Assembly (NCBI GenBank): GCA_016704425.1
Contig: JADJAC010000011.1
Span: forward strand, 558,001-622,000
Direction of reading: 5' to 3'
From: Sphingomonadales bacterium
GTDB taxonomy: Bacteria; Pseudomonadota; Alphaproteobacteria; Sphingomonadales; Sphingomonadaceae
Length of the DNA stretch: 64,000 nt
A program made the position numbers and the translations under genes. The notes under the pieces were generated by a model, which searched no databases, was not told where the DNA came from, and was given only the letters and a program-made list of their open reading frames with translations. Shown in pieces: positions 59,408 through 64,000 of the stretch. How positions within the stretch are numbered: the stretch's first letter is position 1; the number at the start of each line of letters is the position of its first letter.

Positions 59408-60697
59408 ATGGCGCGCTTTGAATTCCGCCTGCCCGACATTGGCGAAGGTATCGCCGAGGCAGAAATTGTCGCCTGGCACGTCAAGGTGGGCGATACCGTC
59501 GCCGAAGACCAGGGCGTCGCCGACATGATGACGGACAAGGCCACGGTTGAAATGGAAAGCCCCGTCGCGGGGACGGTTGTCGCGCTTGCCGGCAATGAAG
59601 GCGACATGATTCCGATTGGATCGACCCTGCTGGTCATCGAAACCGAGGGGGAGATTGAATCTGAACAACTCGGTACTCCTGCGAAAGCAGGAGCCCAAAT
59701 AACGCCTGAAGATGGGCTCCTGCCTTCGCAGGAGCACAAGGGAGAAGTGGCGGAAGAGCAGCACATGCCCGCGGCGCCTGCGCATTTCATTCCCGAACCT
59801 CATCCGGAGGCGGTCGAGATCAAAGTGCCTCAGCCAACGAGCCAGGCACTTGCATCCCCTGCTGTCCGGGCTCGCGCAAAGGAGCTTGGCATTGACCTGT
59901 CGCAGGTCAAAGCACGGGAGGATGGACGCATCCGGCATTCGGATCTGGACGCTTTCCTCTCCTATTCGGCCGGGCAGGGGTATCGCCCGGCGGGTGTCAC
60001 GCGCGCGGATGAAGACATCAAGGTCATCGGCATGCGCCGCCGCATCGCCGAAAACATGGCCGCATCAAAGCGCCACATTCCGCACTTCACCTATGTCGAG
60101 GAAATCGACGTGACGCAGCTGGAGGATATGCGCGCCGATCTGAATGCCAACCGCGGCGCGCGACCGAAGCTGACATTGCTTCCCTTGCTGATTGTCGCGA
60201 TTTGCAAGGCGCTCCCGGACTTTCCGATGATCAATGCCCGCTTCGATGATGAAGCCGGCGTGGTGACGCGGCATGGTGCGGTGCATCTTGGCATGGCCAC
60301 GCAGACAGATGCGGGCCTTATGGTCCCAGTCATCCGCAACGCGCAGTCGATGAATGTCTGGCAGCTTGCCTCCGAAATCGTCCGCCTTGCGGAAGCCGCG
60401 CGCTCGGGCAAGGCGAAAAGCGAAGAGCTTTCAGGCTCTACTTTGACCGTTACGTCGCTCGGCCCATTGGGCGGCATTGCAACGACCCCCGTCATCAACC
60501 GGCCGGAAGTTGCGATCATTGGACCCAACCGCGTCATCGAACGGCCGGTCATCCGCAATGGCGAGATCGTCGCGGCAAAGCTGATGAACCTGTCGATCAG
60601 TTGCGATCATCGTGTCGTCGATGGCTGGGACGCCGCGAGCTATGTCCAGGCTGTGCGCAAATTGCTTGAAACGCCTGTTCTCCTTTTCGCGGATTGA
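59408..60697 (+). CDS. bkdB: Dihydrolipoyl acyltransferase E2 with in-frame repeat insertion
   Basis: 429 residues. Lipoyl domain (about 1-78; lipoyl Lys in MTDKATVEM near residue 44), a linker, a peripheral-subunit-binding domain (about 138-175; ASPAVRARAKELG), and a catalytic domain ending in the DHRVVDGWD active site. The linker (about residues 90-109) is encoded by a double-hairpin repeat of 60 bp, so the insertion kept the frame. No E3 (lipoamide dehydrogenase) gene follows. Confidence 0.95.
   Translation: MARFEFRLPDIGEGIAEAEIVAWHVKVGDTVAEDQGVADMMTDKATVEMESPVAGTVVALAGNEGDMIPIGSTLLVIETEGEIESEQLGTPAKAGAQITPEDGLLPSQEHKGEVAEEQHMPAAPAHFIPEPHPEAVEIKVPQPTSQALASPAVRARAKELGIDLSQVKAREDGRIRHSDLDAFLSYSAGQGYRPAGVTRADEDIKVIGMRRRIAENMAASKRHIPHFTYVEEIDVTQLEDMRADLNANRGARPKLTLLPLLIVAICKALPDFPMINARFDDEAGVVTRHGAVHLGMATQTDAGLMVPVIRNAQSMNVWQLASEIVRLAEAARSGKAKSEELSGSTLTVTSLGPLGGIATTPVINRPEVAIIGPNRVIERPVIRNGEIVAAKLMNLSISCDHRVVDGWDAASYVQAVRKLLETPVLLFAD
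59676..59735. repeat. REP-like double hairpin inside the E2 gene
   Basis: First palindrome CTCCTGC-GAAA-GCAGGAG (59676-59693) has a GNRA-type tetraloop. The second, GCTCCTGC-CTTC-GCAGGAGC (59716-59735), is its near copy in inverse order, and GCAGGAGCCCA (59687-59697) pairs with TGGGCTCCTGC (59713-59723). The unit resembles the extragenic palindromes common in sphingomonads, here inside coding DNA. Its length is 60 bp, a multiple of three. Confidence 0.85.
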
Positions 60698-60707
60698 TTT
60701 TCAATCC

Positions 60708-61445
60708 TCAGCATCCAAGCTGATCGGCCAATCCTGTCAGGCTGTCGGCATGAAATTCCCATTCCTGTTTGTAGCTCAGATCGGGCGCAGGAGCGCCGCC
60801 ATATTCCAGGGGGCGGGGAATGAAAGCGGTCATGAGCCCAGCTGAACGCGCCGCCGCAAGGTCGCCGTGGTGCGCCGCGACAAGGCAGAGTTCTTCGGGG
60901 GCGATATCGAGCGCGGCTGCGGTCGCGAGATAGGCTTGCCTCGCCGGTTTGTAGGCCTGAGCGATTTCTGCACCGAGAATGGCATCCCATGGCAGTCCTG
61001 CACGGCGCGCCATGTTTATCATGAGCGAGATATTGCCGTTGGACAGCGTAACGATCGGAAATCGCTGCTTGAGGCGGGTCAGGCCAGCGACGGAATCCGG
61101 CCAGGGATCAAGACGGTGCCATGCATGCACAAGATCAGTTCGGGCAGCATCGTCCAGCGTGTTCTCTTCGACACCAAGCTCGAGGAGCAGGGCATCGAGC
61201 ATTGTGCGGTGAAGCGAGTCCAGTTTGACGAATCCGCTCTCGCTCTTGTTTGAGGCAAGCAGCGCCGGCAAATATCTGGCCCGCCATCGATCGGCGAAAT
61301 CGTGACAGTCAACATCGCTCCGACCTATTCGCAAGAGGACCGGGGCAACTTCGCGCGCTATGCTTGTTCTCCAATCCACAACAGTGCCAAAAACATCGAA
61401 GGCCAGAGCCTTTGGCAAGGCGCGATTTGATTCTGACTGAGCCAT
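60708..61445 (-). CDS. Haloacid dehalogenase type II-like hydrolase
   Basis: 245 residues. HAD superfamily, (S)-2-haloacid dehalogenase branch: nucleophile Asp in AFDVFGTVVDWR, TLSNGNISLM (second motif), and a late HHGDLAAARSAGLMTAFI with the acidic motif. These enzymes displace halide from short 2-haloacids, though many family members have other roles. ATG 61445 has AAGGA upstream; the longer TTG start adds six residues. It converges with the E2 gene. Confidence 0.9.
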   Translation of the reverse strand: MAQSESNRALPKALAFDVFGTVVDWRTSIAREVAPVLLRIGRSDVDCHDFADRWRARYLPALLASNKSESGFVKLDSLHRTMLDALLLELGVEENTLDDAARTDLVHAWHRLDPWPDSVAGLTRLKQRFPIVTLSNGNISLMINMARRAGLPWDAILGAEIAQAYKPARQAYLATAAALDIAPEELCLVAAHHGDLAAARSAGLMTAFIPRPLEYGGAPAPDLSYKQEWEFHADSLTGLADQLGC

Positions 61446-61555
61446 AGGAGTTCCTTGGAACAATTTTTGCGCAAATCATAGCGAGGCCATGCCGTGCATC
61501 GCAGAACCGCACATCCGCATTTGTGTTATCCTGCACCGCAGCATAGGGCGGGCAC

Positions 61556-62794
61556 ATGCTTGCGCCCCCGACACGATATCCCGGTCGAATTGAATTCGTC
61601 ATCCTGATCTCGGTGATCATGATGATTGTCGCCTTCACGATCGATTCAATGCTGCCCGCGCTTCCGGCCATCGGCAGTTCGCTCGGTGTGGGCGACGAGG
61701 CGCGTTGGCCGTTCGTGATTTCGGCTTTTCTGGCCGGATTTGGCGTTTCGCAACTCTTTGTCGGGGTGCTTTCGGACCGCTATGGACGCCGTACGCTGAT
61801 CCTGTGGTCGCTGTTCGGGTTTGGGCTGACCAGTCTGGCGGCGACGCTGGCTCCAACATTTGAACATCTTCTTGTGGCCCGCATTGCCCAGGGTGCGACG
61901 TGCGCAGGAGCGCGCGTCATCGTGACGTCGATCGTACGCGACAGGTTTGAAGGGCGCGAGATGGCGCAAGTCATGAGTCTGGCCAGCATGGTGTTCATGG
62001 CCGCGCCCATTTTGGCGCCGGCTATGGGACAGCTTGTTCTGACGGTCGGTCCCTGGCGCTGGATCTTTGGCGCGCTTGCCCTGATCGGGCTGGCTATCTG
62101 GACATGGGTCTTGTTCCGATTGCCGGAAACTCTTGCCCCTGAAAACCAAACGGCGATTTCTTTCCCGACCATATCCGCAAGCGCCAGGACCGTCGTTACA
62201 GATCGCATGTCGCTCGGGTACGGGTGTGCGATGGCGGTTGTTTCCTGCGCGCTGTTCGGGTTCCTGATGTCTGTTCAGCCCATTTTCCAGCATACGTTCA
62301 ACCGTCCCGAATTCCTTCCGGCGGGATTTGCGATGATGGCGGGCGGAATGGCAGTTGCCTCGCTGCTGAACGCTGTCATCGTGAAGAAGTACGGAATGCG
62401 ACGGATCGGCCACGCCGCGCTGTTCTTCTTTACCGGCGTCGCAGGCATCCATGTGGTTGTCGCCATGTCCGGCCATGAATCTCTTTGGAGTTTCATCGGC
62501 CTGCAAATGGCGATGATGATGGGGTTTTCGCTGATGGCCGGAAATTTCGGGGCAATGGCCATGGAAAACATGGGCAAGGTCGCAGGCATGGCGAGTTCCT
62601 TGCAAGGATCACTCGCCAACATTGTCGCTTCGGTGTTCGGAACAGCAATCGGGCGCGCCTTTGATGGCACGACTGTGCCGCTTTACGCGGGTTATTTCTT
62701 CTGCGGGCTGATTGCGCTTGTGATCGTTTTTGTGACAGAGCGCGGTAAATTCTTCGTCGCGCATCATGCGCCGCCAGCGAAAACGGGAGACTGA
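61556..62794 (+). CDS. MFS drug transporter, Bcr/CflA type
   Basis: 412 residues, twelve membrane helices. The Bcr/CflA drug:H+ antiporter pattern is clear: DSMLPALPAIG in helix 1, SQLFVGVLSDRYGRRTLIL (motif A), and RIAQGATCAGARVIVTSIVRDRF in helices 4-5. It should export small toxic compounds; the substrate is unknown. The EVE gene follows after three bases, suggesting cotranscription. Confidence 0.92.
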   Translation: MLAPPTRYPGRIEFVILISVIMMIVAFTIDSMLPALPAIGSSLGVGDEARWPFVISAFLAGFGVSQLFVGVLSDRYGRRTLILWSLFGFGLTSLAATLAPTFEHLLVARIAQGATCAGARVIVTSIVRDRFEGREMAQVMSLASMVFMAAPILAPAMGQLVLTVGPWRWIFGALALIGLAIWTWVLFRLPETLAPENQTAISFPTISASARTVVTDRMSLGYGCAMAVVSCALFGFLMSVQPIFQHTFNRPEFLPAGFAMMAGGMAVASLLNAVIVKKYGMRRIGHAALFFFTGVAGIHVVVAMSGHESLWSFIGLQMAMMMGFSLMAGNFGAMAMENMGKVAGMASSLQGSLANIVASVFGTAIGRAFDGTTVPLYAGYFFCGLIALVIVFVTERGKFFVAHHAPPAKTGD

Positions 62795-62797
62795 ATC

Positions 62798-63205
62798 ATG
62801 GCCCATTGGCTGCTCAAATCGGAGCCGCACAAATATAGTTGGGACATGATGGTCAACGACGGCCGCACGCATTGGGATGGGGTCCGCAACCATCAGGCCG
62901 CGATCAACCTGAAGGCCATGAAGGTTGGTGACACGGCCTTTTTCTATCACAGCAATGAAGGCAAGGAGATCGTCGGGATCGTGAAGATCGTGAAGACGGC
63001 TTATCCCGATCCGGGCGATCCGGCGGGGCGCTTCGTGATGGTCGATGTCGCGCCGGTCAAACCCGTGAAATCCTTCGTGACATTGGCGCAGATGAAAGCC
63101 GATCCGCGGTTGGCGGATCTTGCGCTCATCCGGCAGTCACGGCTTTCCGTCGTGCCGGTCAGTGATGAACATTGGGACATCATAATGAAATTGGCCGGGG
63201 AATAA
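62798..63205 (+). CDS. EVE domain protein
   Basis: 135 residues, a single EVE (PUA-like) domain: HWLLKSEPHKYSWDMMV, THWDGVRNHQAAINLKAMKVGD, FYHSNEGKEIVGIVKI and a closing WDIIMKLAGE. EVE domains of the YTH/PUA group bind modified bases in DNA or RNA. It is probably cotranscribed with the MFS gene. Confidence 0.94.
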   Translation: MAHWLLKSEPHKYSWDMMVNDGRTHWDGVRNHQAAINLKAMKVGDTAFFYHSNEGKEIVGIVKIVKTAYPDPGDPAGRFVMVDVAPVKPVKSFVTLAQMKADPRLADLALIRQSRLSVVPVSDEHWDIIMKLAGE

Positions 63206-63238
63206 CGCCGCCGGGATTCTGGCACAGCGGGACAAACT

Positions 63239-63559
63239 CTAGACCTGGTGGGCCACCGCTGCCTTGAAGGCCGCGATAGCCGCTTCATCCCGCCTGTAGA
63301 ATGTCCATTTCTTGATCCGCTTCGGGATCAGGAACCCTGCATCGACCAGCAATTTCAGGTGCTGCGCTGTCGTTGGCTGGGCGAGGCCGATCTTTTCGCC
63401 GATCAGCAGCGCGCACACGCCGTCCGTCACCAGATCGCCGTCAATTTGCGGGCGGAAATGCGCGGTTGGGTCCTTGAGCCAGTCCAGGATCATCAGGCGC
63501 TGGGCATTGGCAATGGCCTTGAGTTGCTTGTCCAGGATCGACTTTGGCATGATTTTCAT
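63239..63559 (-). CDS. ArsR-family transcriptional regulator
   Basis: 106 residues with a winged helix-turn-helix: an initial KAIANAQRLMILDWLKD, then GLAQPTTAQHLKLLVDAGFL (recognition helix) and KKWTFYRRDE (wing). No obvious metal-binding Cys pair is present (only one Cys), so it probably senses something else. A near-perfect 22-bp palindrome starts one base before its ATG. It is divergent from a phzF-like gene. Confidence 0.9.
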   Translation of the reverse strand: MKIMPKSILDKQLKAIANAQRLMILDWLKDPTAHFRPQIDGDLVTDGVCALLIGEKIGLAQPTTAQHLKLLVDAGFLIPKRIKKWTFYRRDEAAIAAFKAAVAHQV

Positions 63560-63560
63560 A

Positions 63561-63582
63561 TCGTATTATTGCAATATTACGA
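63561..63582. promoter_or_regulatory. Probable ArsR-type operator, 22-bp palindrome
   Basis: The arms TCGTATTATTG and CAATATTACGA match at 10 of 11 positions, with an extra pair at 63560/63583. AT-rich palindromes of this shape are typical operators of ArsR-family dimers. It lies in the 67-bp divergent gap, so it can control both the regulator and the PhzF-like gene. Confidence 0.75.
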
Positions 63583-63626
63583 TGATGAATATATCAATGT
63601 CTCCACTTCCTCAAGGAGATTCGCAA

Positions 63627-64000
63627 ATGCCTGCCCAGCGTCGTTTCGCGCAAGTCGATGTGTTCACCAGCAAGCCGCTCTTTGGCAATCCGGTGGCGGT
63701 GATCCTCGATGCCGAGGGATTGACGAGCAAACAGATGCAGCAGGTGGCGCTCTGGACGAACCTCTCCGAAACGACCTTTGTCCTTCCGGCGACCGAACCG
63801 GGCGCCGACTATCACACCCGCATTTTCACCCCGACCGAAGAATTGCCATTTGCAGGCCACCCGACCCTCGGCACGGCGCATGCCGTGATTGAGGCAGGCC
63901 TGGCCGCGCCCAGGGACGGGAAGCTGGTCATGCAATGCGGCGCAGGATTGGTGGATGTTTCGGTCGATGGCGCAGGCCTTTCGTTTCGCCTGCCGCGCTT
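63627..64000 (+). CDS. PhzF family isomerase-like protein, N-terminal part (cut by window end)
   Basis: The first 124 residues of a PhzF-family protein. The start QVDVFTSKPLFGNPVAVI has the family GNPxAV motif, followed by WTNLSETTFVLP and TEELPFAGHPTLGTAHAV, which carries the catalytic Glu and the GHPTLG motif. AAGGAG lies eight bases before the ATG. Members isomerise or epimerise small carboxylic substrates; phenazine synthesis is only one case, and no phenazine genes are seen. Confidence 0.92.
   Translation, partial: MPAQRRFAQVDVFTSKPLFGNPVAVILDAEGLTSKQMQQVALWTNLSETTFVLPATEPGADYHTRIFTPTEELPFAGHPTLGTAHAVIEAGLAAPRDGKLVMQCGAGLVDVSVDGAGLSFRLPR

Noticed and set aside
58433..59938. 501-codon minus-strand frame opposite the E1 beta and E2 genes
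   Set aside because: Antisense shadow of well-supported genes; composition is Arg/His/Gly-rich.
63627..64000. Phenazine biosynthesis cluster
   Set aside because: Only a PhzF-family N-terminus is present; that family is broad and no other phz genes are in the window.

Overview
The window looks like chromosomal DNA from an alphaproteobacterium of the order Sphingomonadales. It is GC-rich, with mostly short gaps, frequent ATGA/GTGA/TGATG gene junctions, and a complete division and cell-wall (dcw) cluster in alphaproteobacterial order. Other pointers are GANTC (CcrM-type) sites in front of ftsZ, a small gene resembling the sphingomonad DUF5818 family, and hairpin repeats of the kind common between sphingomonad genes. 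This placement is inferred from family knowledge; no database was searched. I saw no rRNA, tRNA, CRISPR array, insertion sequence or prophage.

Layout. 1-5.5 kb: the end of a dienelactone-hydrolase-like gene, then a minus-strand run (recX; double cold-shock protein, DUF192 protein, guaA, RidA, ArsC-like protein, glycerophosphodiesterase). 5.5-13 kb: an orphan fatty-acyl-AMP ligase, two GGDEF-EAL proteins and a membrane protein. 13-22 kb: a membrane/SET-domain fusion behind a 30-bp palindrome, fghA with a VOC protein, an exported methyltransferase-like protein, a CNT nucleoside transporter, a phytase-family esterase-like protein, rpmB, tadA and a Tat-exported amidohydrolase. 22-26.3 kb: the most accessory-looking part, with small orphan genes and a third GGDEF-EAL gene between two copies of a ~130-bp direct repeat plus other degenerate repeats. 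26.3-29.7 kb: a CNNM/CorC protein, cysK and two small envelope genes. 29.8-48.2 kb: mraZ to ftsZ. 48.3-57 kb: a SPOR/TPR protein, a dGTPase-like protein, a PilZ protein, a second exported methyltransferase-like protein, and der-bamB-TPR-panB on the minus strand. 57-64 kb: branched-chain 2-oxoacid dehydrogenase E1a/E1b/E2, a haloacid dehalogenase, an MFS exporter, an EVE protein, and a divergent ArsR/PhzF pair cut by the window end.

How it works together. The dcw block makes lipid II (murE, murF, mraY, murD, murG, murC, murB, ddl) and the septal machinery (ftsL, ftsI, ftsW, ftsQ, ftsA, ftsZ). All 15 genes from mraZ to ftsA overlap their neighbours. Only ftsZ has its own upstream region, which carries five GANTC sites and a hairpin. 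Upstream of mraZ, four CCC triplets at exact 10-bp spacing follow a TATAAT box and look like a MraZ autoregulatory operator. Three GGDEF-EAL proteins and one PilZ protein suggest active c-di-GMP signalling.

Most notable for follow-up: the membrane-SET fusion with its palindrome; a double-hairpin repeat inserted in frame in the E2 linker; two methyltransferase-like proteins with export signals; the mraZ and ftsZ control regions; and the repeats flanking the third GGDEF-EAL gene.
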